64,000 nt of DNA from Melampsora larici-populina 98AG31 (GCF_000204055.1 NW_006768794.1:475513-539512); one strand, 5' to 3'. Positions 10,728 to 21,527 are shown, numbered from the stretch's first letter. Notes: generated by a model not told the origin, from the letters alone. Numbers and translations are program-made.

Positions 10728-12655
10728 GTGGTCCCGGACCCATCCTACCCATGTGATACCTGGGATGAGCTGGAAGTGGAAACCTTCAAAAGTCTCATCG
10801 AAGAAGTCGTTGAAGATCAACCAACTCCATTATGGGAGCGGAAAATCGTAGCGACAGACTGTTGTTTGTCGTGGCCAGCACCGGTGCAGTGCAGTATGAA
10901 GATAGATCAGTGGTCAAAATATATGAAATTGGCAGGTTTGGATCGAGAATTGCCATACATAATTAACGGTTTCACAAATGGATTCTGTCTAGGCATTCCA
11001 CAGCACAACATTGGCTCCATGCGATGGTACACACCCGATAACCACCAGTCAGCGCTACTGGCACGGGATAAAATCGAAAGGACACTGGCTAAAGAGGCTT
11101 CGGCAAGAAGAATCTCCGGTCCTTACACGCACGAGCAGGTGTTTCACCATCTGGGTTTTTTCCGAACGAACCCGATGGGGAGCGTGGTCAATGGTGATGG
11201 GTCAACACGCCTGATTAATGACCTCTCCTTTCCCAAAAGCGACTCCCATATCCCTTCTGTCAATTCTTTCGTAGACAAACAGAATTACGACACGAGTTGG
11301 GATGATTTTAAGAAGGTTTCAGGTTTCCTACAGGACAATCCCGGTGACTGGGAAATGGCCATCGTGGATTGGCAGAAAGCATATCGGCAGCTGCCGGTGC
11401 ACCCGAGTCAGAGAAGGTTTCTTTGTATGATGGATTTCTATGGCAGGATATGGGTGGACCTGGCGGTTGGTTTTGGTGGCGTTGCGAGCTGTGGTGTCTT
11501 TGGGGCGCCGGCAGATATGTGGAAGTTGATGATTGAAAGGCTGCTTAAAATACGTAAGATTTTTCGTTGGGTTGATGACAACCTTCTTTTTAGGAGGCCT
11601 GGCGACCCGGTGAACTTGGAGGATGTCATTAATCTCAGTGGTTTACTCGGCGTGGAGACAAACCCAGTAAAAAACCACGATTTTCACTTCGAACAACGCT
11701 ATGTCGGCTTCATCTGGAATGGCCAGAAACACACGGTCCGCCTTCCAGAGGATAAGCTACAGGACAGAAGGGATCAGATTGATAGAATACTGGTAGAAGG
11801 ATCTCAGTGGTCACACAGCCAGGTAGAAAGTTTTACGGGACGATTGGTTCATACGGCCTACATAGTTCCTCATATGTGGGCCTACCTAAGGTCGCTTTAT
11901 AAATGGCTGATAAGTTGGCAAAACTTTCAAGCGTTGAGGACTGCCCCTGATTTGGTAAGGAGCGATTTGATAGAATGGAGAGATTGCTTAGGCAATTTTG
12001 AGGCTAGACCCCTGGTACCTTTGAAGCCCCCAACTGATGAATCTTGGGTGGGCGACGCATCGTCCTCTTTTGGCATCGGAATTCTCATAGGCGAGCACTG
12101 GGCATGCTTCAAGTTTGTTGAAAACTGGCAGATTTTTGGTCTGACTGAGGGAAAGCGGTCAATAGCTTGGGCTGAGACCGTCACTATACGCCTGGGCCTT
12201 TTGGTTCTACACCGTCTGAAACGAGTTTCAGGTATGCTTCCATTCAATGCGCTGGAATTGAGTTCCTTTCTGGATTTTCCCCTGCATACAGTGAATGGTA
12301 GGCTAACAATTTCGTCGGTCTACTCTCTTTAGGGAAGAGATTCGTGGTTTTTACAGACAACACGACTAGCCAAGCCGCCGTTCTGAAAAGGAAATCAAAA
12401 GACGATGGCGTCAATACAGAATGGAAATTCATTCAGAAACTACTGACAAAGTTTTCCTGCGACCTTTCCGCTAGAAGAGTCGATACCAAAAACAACTCGG
12501 CCGACACTCTATCGCGAGGTATCCTGGGTGATTTACTTTGGAGTCACGAGGTCTTAATTGACATACCGGAGGATCTCTCCCCGCTCTTACACCAAATCGA
12601 TTCTTCAAAGTACACCATCGATGAAAAAGGCAACCTCGTCCCATGTTCGGTTTGA
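10728..12655 (+). CDS. Reverse transcriptase-RNase H of the Ngaro-like element
   Basis: The reverse transcriptase spans roughly residues 130-400. It has AIVDWQKAYRQLPV (catalytic Asp about 214) and FRWVDDNLLF, in which the usual YxDD is WVDD. RNase H follows, with SWVGDASSSFGIG (Asp about 443), IAWAE (Glu about 482) and, after an intron, FVVFTDNTTSQ and NNSADTLSRG. The intron at 12232-12332 (GTATGC...CTTTAG, 101 nt) is needed to keep RNase H in frame. The open frame has no good ATG at its left end (first in-frame ATG about 10899), so translation probably depends on further splicing, frameshifting or reinitiation after gag. WVDD and the Asp/Glu spacing are typical of DIRS/Ngaro RT. Its last codons overlap the recombinase frame. 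Confidence 0.88.
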
Positions 12656-13763
12656 TCTGGTACAACAAGAAGGATCCTCGAAGGCCGAGAAAGGAGACCG
12701 CACTCGCTTGTTTCGTGCGTTCAGACAGAATGCAATGGGTTTCGACAATGCGGATACGGACGTTGTTCAGAAACACTACTTGAGGGGATCTTGGTGCGAT
12801 GGGACTCTTAAAGGCTATAATTCAGGGATTATGAAACTACTGCGCTTTGCCTCTGTAAATAGCATTGACAAGTCCAGTTTGCTGCCTATATCCGAGCAAG
12901 TAATGAAGGAATTCGTTGTTTGGTGTTCCCCAAAGGAAGAGAATTTCGCTTCCTGCGACGAGTCCGTTAAGACATTGACTTTGAAAGCCTACATCGCAGG
13001 CATCAAAGCGTGGCATACCTTTCACGACAAAGACTATCCACACACGGTTGACCCTGCGGTTAAGCTCCTACTCAAAGCATCAAGGAAGGTCGAGTCTCTC
13101 TTCGAAGACCTAGATGCTAAGCGCCCTCCCGTGCTTGTAGCAGATCTCGTTTTACTCGTGGAAAATCTAAACAATGGTAGCAAAGAGAACCTTGCGATCT
13201 TGGCGGCAGCACTTTCGGCTTTTTGGGGAACGGCCCGCCTTGGTGAACTTCTCTCTGACGACAAGAGACGGCAGATGCCGAGGTGGCAAGACCTCACTTG
13301 GGCGAACGACGGCTCCTTCGTGCGGATTGCCATTCATAACGCAAAGACCGCCCTCCCGGGGGAGATCCAACACATACATCTGGATAGACAGAATTCAGTA
13401 CTGGATCCGGTGAACGCCCTCCGATTGCTACACTCGGTTCGACCTCGGAAACCAACCAATGACGTCTTCTCCTTCTTGAAGGACGGGCTTTGACGCAGGA
13501 TCGTGAAACAGGAGGCTATCCGCAAAATGAGGAACATCTGGAACCGTCACCGATCAAAAAATCGCCAGCTTCTCCACGGCCATTCCTTCCGGATTGGGGG
13601 AGCTTCCCTTTGTTGGAATCTGGGGGCTACGCGAGATGAACTCAAGAGTCGTGGACGTTGGGCATTGGACGCTTATAAGTTGTACTTACGGAAATACTCC
13701 GAGAAGGACCTGCAGCGAACAGTGAAGTTATTGAGGTTTTTGGAGGCTTCCTATGACACTTGA
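12558..13763 (+). pseudogene. Tyrosine recombinase (YR) of the Ngaro-like element, one in-frame stop
   Basis: An N-terminal SAM-like helical region (about residues 50-180) is followed by a catalytic domain with the first Arg in GTARLGELLS (about residue 227), HGHSFRIGGAS (the H-x-x-R signature), SRGRWALDAY (the Trp/His position) and YLRKYSEKDL, holding the candidate nucleophilic Tyr. All catalytic boxes are present. A TGA at 13491-13493 splits the frame between the first Arg and HxxR, while the same frame continues unchanged to 13763. CGA to TGA is the simplest explanation. The enzyme would integrate the circular DNA form, replacing the DDE integrase of LTR elements. If the stop is a sequencing error or is read through, the element could be active. 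Confidence 0.88.
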
Positions 13764-13992
13764 CTACCACAAGGAGTGCGTCTACTTCACCGTTGCTGGT
13801 CTCTAGGGACTCATGGTTTCTCGAGAATGCAACTAATGTTCACGTTTCCTTTCTCATCGCTTTCCGTCCTGACAGAAAGTCTGGGGGCAACACGTTCATA
13901 GCTCGGGGTGTTAGATGGATTCTCCCTCGCAAATTGTGTCTCGAGGGGTGCGGCTTCACTAGGCTCACGGCTCTCAACACCGCGAGGGAATG

Positions 13993-14391
13993 GGGAGAGA
14001 AGCCAACCCCTCATTTTGAATCTTTGTTCTTGCCCCTCGAGTTTAGGAAAGGGCCTTTTACCCCTCAGATTGTCCTACTCTCTTGGGGCTACCCCCACAC
14101 CACTGCCAGTAGACAAAGGACATCTTGTTGTTTACACTCTATATGTCCTTACTGGCGCGGATTACAATGCATTCAAGTGAGGGGATGGTTCCCTCCCGGA
14201 CTACATTGTTCCTGCGCCACGGTCCAAGACTGAGACATTACGTCTCACGTTTGTACCAGTAGAATTAATGCCATCCAAAGAGAGTACGAGAGGTCTCTCT
14301 GTTTGATGGCCACTACACTCAGAATGAGGTGGGATGTTTCACACGTGAAATCCCAGCTCACTTAGACCCACTACCCCTAAAGAAGGAGTGG
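13993..14391 (+). repeat. Split direct repeat B1
   Basis: 399 bp repeated at 14692-15090 with only a few substitutions. It lies directly after the recombinase gene and is joined without a gap to A2. Confidence 0.92.
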
Positions 14392-14677
14392 ATTGAAATG
14401 ATACCCAAAGCCTGCGACGGTATCATGTAGTCCAATCCGATTGGTCAGGCGGTTACTAAGGGCTCAAAGGGAAAACCAGCCTGGGCAGTTTCAAGTAACA
14501 AGTCTTTGTTACTTTGACTGGTCCAGGGTCTGCCTTGGCTCAACATGTCAAGCTCATATAACGGTCAGGTTAGCTCTCAGCTTTGTTCCCCTTGCCGTTA
14601 TCCTTTCCCTGTTTTTCCAGCCCAAATTTCGCCGTTTTCCAATCTCTCTCCGATTTAGCTTCTTCTCTTTTTTGACA
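14392..14677 (+). repeat. Split direct repeat A2
   Basis: Near-identical second copy of 7569-7854. The B1-A2 junction at 14391/14392 has the sequence expected where the element's right end is joined to its left end. Confidence 0.92.
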
Positions 14678-14691
14678 CCCACCCACCTCCC

Positions 14692-15090
14692 GGGAGAGAA
14701 GCCAACCCCTCATTTCGAATCTTTGTTCTCACCCCTCGAGTTTAGGAAAGGGCCTTTTACCCCTCAGATTGTCCTACTCTCTTGGGGCTACCCCCACACC
14801 CCTGCCAGTAGACGAAGGACATCTTGTTGTTTACACTCTATATGTCCTTACTGGCGCGGATTCCAATGCATTCAAGTGAGGGGATGGTTCCCTCCCGGAC
14901 TACATTGTTCCTGCGCCACGGTCCAAGACTGAGACATTACGTCTCACGTTTGTACCAGTAGAATTAATGCCATCCAAAGAGAGTACGAGAGGTCTCTCTG
15001 TTTGATGGCCACTACACTCAGAATGAGGTGGGATGTTTCACACGTGAAATCCCAGCTCACTTAGACCCACTACCCCTAAAGAAGGAGTGG
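14692..15090 (+). repeat. Split direct repeat B2 (right end of element)
   Basis: Second copy of B1, separated from A2 by a 14-bp C-rich spacer (14678-14691). Homology with B1 ends at GGAGTGG; the host sequence beginning ATCATCCC follows. Confidence 0.92.
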
Positions 15091-15317
15091 ATCATCCCAA
15101 GGGAAATATCATCAATGAAAAATCAATCTGATGCATTTGAAGCAACTGAAAGATGCAAAACTTGAGTTGAATCATTGCCAGTCAACTTCCTTTCAGAATA
15201 ATGCACTGGATTCAAAGATGATGTGCACAATGAGACAAGGAATAAAGTTTAACATTCAAACAACTCCAGGACACAAAAAAATGAAAAAGAACACCCAGTC
15301 TTTGAGAAGCTAATTAA

Positions 15318-16172
15318 CACTACAAGAAACATAAAATTTTCTGGGCAGAAAATTAAATTATTTGTATACAAAAATCTGGAAAGGTCAGAAACAAAGTGAA
15401 AAATATGAAAAAATATGCATCCTGTTCCTGGGTTTGTGATCTCCAATCTGCATATTTTTCTGTATTTTTGGGGTTCATATTGGTGAGTGTACTAACAATA
15501 ATCCCTCATAATCATCAGATTACCACCTGTAACAGATGCTGGAATTTGGCTGATCAGTGCTGAGAGAAAATTTTGATTACTACAAAACCCCATAACTTTG
15601 TCAATTATGGCTCAAAACACCCAACTTTGAGTGCATCGGAAAGCTGGTATTTGCCTGAAGATAGTTCATAAATGAAGCAAATACGTGGCGGGCCTGCAAG
15701 GAAACATATCCCTGATGAAATTGAATTTCACATATCATCAAAGAGAATGTCAGTCATTGCGATCACACATTTTGGGTAGCAATGAGAGTTGTANNNNNNN
15801 NNNNNNNNNNNNNNNNNNNNNNNNNNNNNNNNNNNNNNNNNNNNNNNNNNNNNNNNNNNNNNNNNNNNNNNNNNNNNNNNNNNNNNNNNNNNNGTTATGG
15901 GGTTTTATAGTAATCAAAACTTTCTCTCAGCACTGATCAGCCAAATTTCATCATCTATTACAGGTGGTGATCTGATGATTATGAGGGTTTATTGTTAGTA
16001 CACTCACCAATATGAACCCCAAAAATATGGAAAAATATGCAGATTGGAGACCTCAAACCCAGGAACAGGATGTATATTTTTTCATATTTTTCACTCTGTT
16101 TCTGACCTTTCCAGATTTTTGTATACAAATAATTTAATTTTCTGCCCAGAAAATTTTATGTTTCTTGTAGTG
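15318..16172. mobile_element. CACTA-ended foldback element 1 (centre is an assembly gap)
   Basis: It begins CACTACAAGAAA and ends TTTCTTGTAGTG, the CACTA (En/Spm) terminal motif, and is flanked by TAA on both sides (15315-15317, 16173-16175), a 3-bp duplication. The inverted arms continue for about 290 bp with high similarity, including the TTTTCTGGGCAGAAAAT block and the GTGCTGAGAGAAA block near the centre. No transposase is encoded. The apex is 100 N. A homologous complete element is at 53642-54457. Confidence 0.88.
15794..15893. other. Assembly gap (100 N)
   Basis: A run of exactly 100 N, the conventional size for a gap of unknown length, at the apex of the 15318-16172 inverted repeat. 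Confidence 0.99.
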
Positions 16173-16175
16173 TAA

Positions 16176-17299
16176 CAAGCTTTTAAAAAACTAAAGCTCT
16201 TTATTGAAAACTCAGGTGTTTTCTTTTATCTAAATTTAAAGATTCTGCACATGGCTGAACAGTAAATTGGCACATCATGAGAAAACTTTACCCATTCTTG
16301 ATCAAAATCATAGTCTCATGATCTCACCCTCACTTCAAGCTGCTTCATCTGGCCTCCATTTCTTGCTTCATGATGAATTTAAATGACAGTAACCATTGAG
16401 AGTACTCTTTAGTCAAAGTGCAATTGGGTATTGTGAGCTTGATGTGCAGTTGACGTTTTTTGTCTAAAATGGTGTTGCAAGATGACTAAAAGCAAGAGAA
16501 AGTCAACATATGCTTAGTACTTATAATGTCACAACATCTCAGCCTGCACAGCTGTGATAGCTCAGATTAGTACTGAACACAATTGATCCCTTCTAGCCAT
16601 CTCACACTGTTGTACACTCACTTCACACTCTCCTTGTCCTACCCACATCAACAAATTCTCAGTGCCCATTGAGCTCAAGCTCTCCTTGAGTATCCCAAAT
16701 TGAACCTAGACCTACCTTTCCACTTGCTCACGTAAAATCCACCTCAGAATTTTGCCTAATTCATCATGTCCTTGTGATGTTCACTCGTTGACAAGGGCAC
16801 GCGAGTCGCTTTTGTGCCTCAAAGGCAGTCCGTGTGCGCTCGTCGTCGGGCGACTGCCACAAGGACACGGTGATTGGTGGAAAATTTGCTCTGTATCACA
16901 CTTTAGACAACTGTGAACTCACAGGCAGAAAATTTGGTGGCGTGTGTAATACATTTTTTAGACAGAGGCACTTGAGCGCAGGTCTCCCTCAGTACTTCCT
17001 GTTATGGCTTGACATGATAAATCTGAATACAAGATAATTCATCTCAGACACAAGGGTTGAAGACTTATGAAAATTGGTTTGCACAAATGTAGCATATTTC
17101 ACAATGTATGCCTCAATTATAGAATTTACCAAGACCCATGTTGTATCCTGTGTGTCTGAGGGGTCAATCTGGTTGAATGCAGCACTATTTTGTGGACAAC
17201 AAAAGTGTCAGATCAACTGCTTGTAATGTCATCAACTTCCCCAAGTGGGCAGGAAAAAATTATTGGGAGTATAATTTGTCATAAAATGATCTCCCATTT
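16176..17299. other. Intergenic, nothing recognised
   Basis: AT-rich DNA with a GC-richer patch around 16790-16870. No frame longer than about 67 codons and no family motif. Confidence 0.4.
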
Positions 17300-18030
17300 C
17301 ACACCTGAGCCATAACACCCACACTACATATGTGTAGCAGGCTCAGTGAATAGGTGGTTATCATGTACGTACAGTTCTGCTCAGTTATCTGCTCATCAAG
17401 ATAAGCTATTCATATGTCATACATCCTTTGAATTTAAAACACTGACTCAATGTTTTGGTGTAAGATCACCCACTATGGTGGGAGTGTTTTATTGTAAAGT
17501 TTGCGTTCCTGAGCACAAAGTTTGATCATGCGTGTTCTACCAAAGTTGGTAACTGCATGAAATCCACTATGGGATGATTTATTGTCTGCTTTCCCTAGTT
17601 CCTATGATAAATCAAGTCGTAGGCTTGCGTAGACCTGAGCACACAAAGTGCAAGACTTGATGCAGCCATACAGACCGCAAGTTTAAAACAGGTCCATAGT
17701 GGACCTGTTGGTATTTTAGTGTTAGGGTAACACTAAATCACCAAGTTAACGCAACCATAGTGGGTGCTCTAATCTCATCAACTGAACTGCATGTAACACC
17801 CTTTCTGTTACTAAGAAATAGCTTCATTGATATTACCTGAGCAGCTACAGAATTGTATGTAGTGAATTTTTGGGACAATTTGTTCAAAGTCAAAAAAGTT
17901 ACATGTGATATAACATGTGATTTATTTATTCTGAAGGGCAAGAAACTGAGCAGACCTGTATGTACATGATAGACAACTATTTACTTAGCTCTCTGCACAT
18001 ATGTTGTGTGAGTGTTATGGCTCAGGTGTG
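17300..18030. mobile_element. Inverted-repeat (MITE-like) element, 731 bp, with a nested element
   Basis: The left arm starting CACACCTGAGCCATAACAC and containing TATCATGTACGTACAG and CTGCTCAGTT is mirrored by the right arm (AACTGAGCAG ... GTTATGGCTCAGGTGTG). The imperfect arms are about 90 bp. No clean target duplication is visible. The interior holds a second inverted-repeat unit at 17467-17766. Confidence 0.7.
17467..17766. mobile_element. Nested 300-bp MITE-like unit
   Basis: The ends CACCCACTATGGT and ACCATAGTGGGTG are inverted repeats. Further copies of the CCACTATGG/CCATAGTGG word lie inside (about 17563 and 17695), so the unit is made of repeated palindromic pieces. Its boundaries are approximate. 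Confidence 0.6.
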
Positions 18031-18638
18031 CAGTATTGGATCCTGTTATTACCAACTGTACTATGAATCATTTTCCTCTTCAATGATGTTCACAGTGAAA
18101 GTTTCTTCTGACTCCTCTTATAAATTTTGGTCAGTGCTACTAAGTACCTCATGGCATAGTATAGCATAGACTATTTTGCCAATGTGATGGATCAGTGAAT
18201 TACACCATCCTCTGCTTGTAGTCAAGGACTCTCTCATATGTGAGCCATCAAGGAAGATTTGCTGGACATTTTCCTCAAAATAAAAACTCAACTTACCAGA
18301 TGGCAAGACCAAAAGACAGCGAGCTTATTGGCATGAGTATAAAAGAAACTAGAACTCAAAACAATCAAGAAAGACAGGAATTGATCTGCTGGACCATGAC
18401 TATGCTGAGCACTGGAAGAAAGTTCTTTTTTTTGAAGACAAAATGATAATGACAACAATGGGTACAAAACTCAAAAGCAAACAAGCGGGATGGATTGAGT
18501 TGACAAGATTTGTTGTGAATATAACTTCCAAGCATGGCAAGACTGTGGCTTCAAGGTTGATAGCCTTTTTTGCTAAGCTAAACTTCAATAAGATGAAAAA
18601 ACGCCTTAAAATTATGTGCCTGATGTATCCCAGGCTTT
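18031..18638. other. Downstream flank of the large secreted-protein gene
   Basis: Short frames on both strands without recognisable features. It presumably includes the 3' UTR of the minus-strand gene that ends at 18639. Confidence 0.4.
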
Positions 18639-21527
18639 TTAGGTTTGGAGATGACAAGAAAATGAAAGTAGAGAGATAGATCCATTTTTTGAAGATTCCA
18701 TTGAAAACCTGTTCTTTGCTCTCAAGTATTTTTTGTAGAGGTATGAGATCCTAGATTCCTCTGCTTCTTTATGTGACTGAAACTCTCTCATGAGTTTGTC
18801 AAAATTCAATGCTAATTCCTTCATTTTGATTCTATTGAACGAGAGTTTATGTCTCAAAACCTGTAGATCTTGGATCACATCTGACCTCTGCTTCACTTTT
18901 TTGAGGATGGTTTTGATCTGTCTCTCTGATATTTGATTATCAATATTGTTTTGAATTTTGAATTGTAGTGCTTTCAACTCATCCATTTCACCAAAACCCA
19001 AATCCATTTTATCCATCTTATTTGAAATTCTTCCACCTTGTATTATCCTCAGATAGAGAGTATTCTCATCTTTGTTGATGGCCTTAGAATGAAGATGATC
19101 TCTGTATATCTGGTTCATAACTTTGAATTTATCATCACTATCACGCTCCTGTCTCCAATTTGGCATTTCAAGTTGATTTTTGATCTTGTTCTCATAGTGT
19201 GAAAGACTTCCTGTGATGACCAACTTGTTTTGAAGTTCATTCAAAACAATATTTTCTAAACTTTCTTCCATATATTTTTCAGTGATCCTAAAAAGAATTA
19301 ATTTTTCCATTGGTGAGAATGCAATTCTTTGAAGTGTGAATTTGACCTCTTGGGCCAAAAATGGATCCCTTAAAAATAAATCTTGTAATTCATGTGTTTC
19401 AGACAGTGTACCCTTGTCCTCTAACCACAAGAAGTGTGAGAGGGCCAGATCATTCTCAGAAATAGTACTTATGATGGCCTTCTGATATTGATCGGCTAAA
19501 ATTGATAGATGGTGTACCTCATCCCCCTCAAGAATATCCCTTGCTTTCAACTTTTCTAAAAGGCTATCTTCATTGCTACTTATGGGCTTTATATCACATC
19601 TCTTTATCAATTCTAACATAGCTTGCCCTCTTTCATCAGGTTGAAGTGCAATCAACCGCTTCTTTTCTAGGTCATTCAACTCTTGAATCATGAGCATCAC
19701 TCTCTCTTCAGGCTTACAATTGTTATGATCATCAGTCCCAATCAATCTCAACTTTTCTTCTAGAACCTGAAGTTGTTTGTTAATCACCATGTATGAAAAG
19801 AGTTCATTTATCTCTTTGACTCCCTTAGCTTTCATGATTTGTATCACAGTTAATGGTAGATGGGGTTTGTCTAATGAACTCATAATATAACTAGCAGATC
19901 TAATCTCTGATAGAAATGGTGCAAAGAGTTGCATTTTGATTTTTGGTTTTAATTTTGAAAGATCTGATTCTATGTGTTTGATGAAATCTCTAGCTACACT
20001 TAAGTCAGTGTTAAGATCTGAATGAATTCCAATTTGAATTTGATGTTGGCGCGCTTGAGGTTGAAACCTCATTTCTGCTTGTAATTCAGTAGGTGACTGA
20101 TCCCACATTTCAAAAGACTCTAACATTTTTCTCATAGCTATCAATTCAATCTCAAAATGCTTTTTCAAAAATTCTTGCTCGTCTTTTGATAATTGTCTTA
20201 CATAATCAAGCCTGTGATCAATATCTTCTAAAGCCTTTAGATATCTTTTCATGAGAGCAAATATGGCTTTTCTAACCTTTAGACTTTGTAAATTTTGATT
20301 TTGAGTCAAGCTTATTGGTTGAGTTAAATGTGTCTTTTCTAATATGTACATTGTCATTTCTTCATCTATGCTTAATTCAATCTTGGATATCAACTTTGAC
20401 CAAACATCTATCTTCCTTTGAAGCTCATTGTGTGAAAGCTGATGGATCAAAAACCTGATCACACATTCATTGAACAATTCATAATCAGATGTAGATAATG
20501 AAGCTTTATTTTTAAAGTTTTCAATCAATTTTTCTTCAGCAAAAGATAACTCAAAACCTGAGAGTAACTCCTCATAAATTGATACCACAAATGCTTGATT
20601 ACTGAATAGAGAGAACTTGGGTAAAAAGTGTTCTTGTGATAATTTGTTCAAGGATTGCAGGGAGATGATTTTGGGTTGATCTTGGTTCCCCAAATCTTCT
20701 AGCCAAGATTTAACCCATCCACTTTCTCCCCTCTGAGTTGCAATGTATCTCATCATTGAGGATTGTTTGAGTTGAGTCTCAAGTCTTCCAAGACCCTCTA
20801 CAAATCCAGGAACAAGGTTTGTTTTACTAGCTAGAGAATCTTCAAAATCAGCTTGTGATTTCAGTAGTTCAGTCATGTAAGAATGAATTTTGTTCTGAAA
20901 GTGTGACAGTTCATATAAGCTAGATTGTAAGATGATTTGATAAGAAACTATTTCATTTCTCAATTCTTCTGCTTTTTTTATTGTGATATGCTCTTCTTCA
21001 ACTGATTTCAATAGACCTTCAATATGATGAGCTGTTTGTGTTAATAAAGTAATTCTAGCTTGTATGTCTTTAGGTCCTGGTAAATCATCTTGTTTAGATT
21101 TCAGAGCTTTACTCTTCAATGGATCAGAAAGGTTGATAGAGTGATCCCATTCTTGAAACTCAGGAGATGGTGTATGAAGTTGCATTGCGTCAAGTTTTTC
21201 ATGATCATCAAATGTAAGAGAAGTATGATCAGAACTCGAACCACCTGAGGAGGTCCTAGATCTTTCAGAAGAATACCAAGACCGAGTACAAGCAACTTGA
21301 TCAGGTGAAGTAGGAATTTTCCGTTCAAGGTTATAATTCATGTATGTACTACTACTAGTATGTCTTGTTGGAGACAAAGACGATTTTCCTACAATTTTAC
21401 TTGGTGATGAGATTGGCATGTATTTATGAGGTGTCAGAGCTGGTTTAGCGCTATGAACAAAGAGACATAGGTTCAAGTAAGATATAAGCCATGACTTTGG
21501 CTGGAAAACTCCAATTTTGCGCTTCAT
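18639..21527 (-). CDS. Large predicted secreted helix-rich protein, function unknown
   Basis: A single uninterrupted frame on the minus strand. I choose ATG 21527 (962 aa) because it yields a good signal peptide (MKRK, then the hydrophobic stretch WLISYLNLCLFVHS, then AKPA) and has a TATA-like box 31 bp upstream. An in-frame ATG at 21623 would add 32 residues. After the signal come a Ser/Thr/Pro-rich low-complexity segment (about residues 40-150) and then some 800 residues of charged, Leu/Ile/Lys/Glu-rich helical sequence with likely coiled coils, very few Cys and no transmembrane span. I recognise no catalytic motif. Long intron-poor secreted proteins of unknown function are common in rust secretomes, so an extracellular or host-interaction role is possible but inferred. 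The lack of introns contrasts with neighbouring genes. Confidence 0.75.
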   Translation of the reverse strand: MKRKIGVFQPKSWLISYLNLCLFVHSAKPALTPHKYMPISSPSKIVGKSSLSPTRHTSSSTYMNYNLERKIPTSPDQVACTRSWYSSERSRTSSGGSSSDHTSLTFDDHEKLDAMQLHTPSPEFQEWDHSINLSDPLKSKALKSKQDDLPGPKDIQARITLLTQTAHHIEGLLKSVEEEHITIKKAEELRNEIVSYQIILQSSLYELSHFQNKIHSYMTELLKSQADFEDSLASKTNLVPGFVEGLGRLETQLKQSSMMRYIATQRGESGWVKSWLEDLGNQDQPKIISLQSLNKLSQEHFLPKFSLFSNQAFVVSIYEELLSGFELSFAEEKLIENFKNKASLSTSDYELFNECVIRFLIHQLSHNELQRKIDVWSKLISKIELSIDEEMTMYILEKTHLTQPISLTQNQNLQSLKVRKAIFALMKRYLKALEDIDHRLDYVRQLSKDEQEFLKKHFEIELIAMRKMLESFEMWDQSPTELQAEMRFQPQARQHQIQIGIHSDLNTDLSVARDFIKHIESDLSKLKPKIKMQLFAPFLSEIRSASYIMSSLDKPHLPLTVIQIMKAKGVKEINELFSYMVINKQLQVLEEKLRLIGTDDHNNCKPEERVMLMIQELNDLEKKRLIALQPDERGQAMLELIKRCDIKPISSNEDSLLEKLKARDILEGDEVHHLSILADQYQKAIISTISENDLALSHFLWLEDKGTLSETHELQDLFLRDPFLAQEVKFTLQRIAFSPMEKLILFRITEKYMEESLENIVLNELQNKLVITGSLSHYENKIKNQLEMPNWRQERDSDDKFKVMNQIYRDHLHSKAINKDENTLYLRIIQGGRISNKMDKMDLGFGEMDELKALQFKIQNNIDNQISERQIKTILKKVKQRSDVIQDLQVLRHKLSFNRIKMKELALNFDKLMREFQSHKEAEESRISYLYKKYLRAKNRFSMESSKNGSISLLSFSCHLQT

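Larger units (their letters stand above)
7569..15090 (+). mobile_element. Ngaro/PAT-like tyrosine-recombinase retrotransposon (DIRS superfamily), 7.5 kb
   Basis: The layout is A1 (7569-7854), coding region, B1 (13993-14391), A2 (14392-14677), B2 (14692-15090). B1 abuts A2 directly, as expected if the junction copies a circular intermediate joining the 3' and 5' ends. This split-direct-repeat layout, the gag, RT-RNase H and tyrosine recombinase genes, and the lack of an integrase or methyltransferase define Ngaro/PAT-type elements. A1 and A2 differ at only two positions that I count over 286 bp, and B1 and B2 at a handful over 399, so the insertion is recent. AT follows both outer boundaries, the short homology expected of recombinase-mediated insertion, and there is no conventional target duplication. 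The recombinase carries one in-frame TGA, so this copy may be defective. Confidence 0.9.

Noticed and set aside
13760..14233. 157-codon frame after the recombinase
   Set aside because: It crosses from the recombinase 3' end into repeat B1, and the same repeat gives a fused but different frame across A2-B2. It is open by composition, not a gene.
14441..14932. 163-codon frame across A2 and B2
   Set aside because: It lies entirely within the non-coding split direct repeats. The matching frame in A1 ends early because its context differs.
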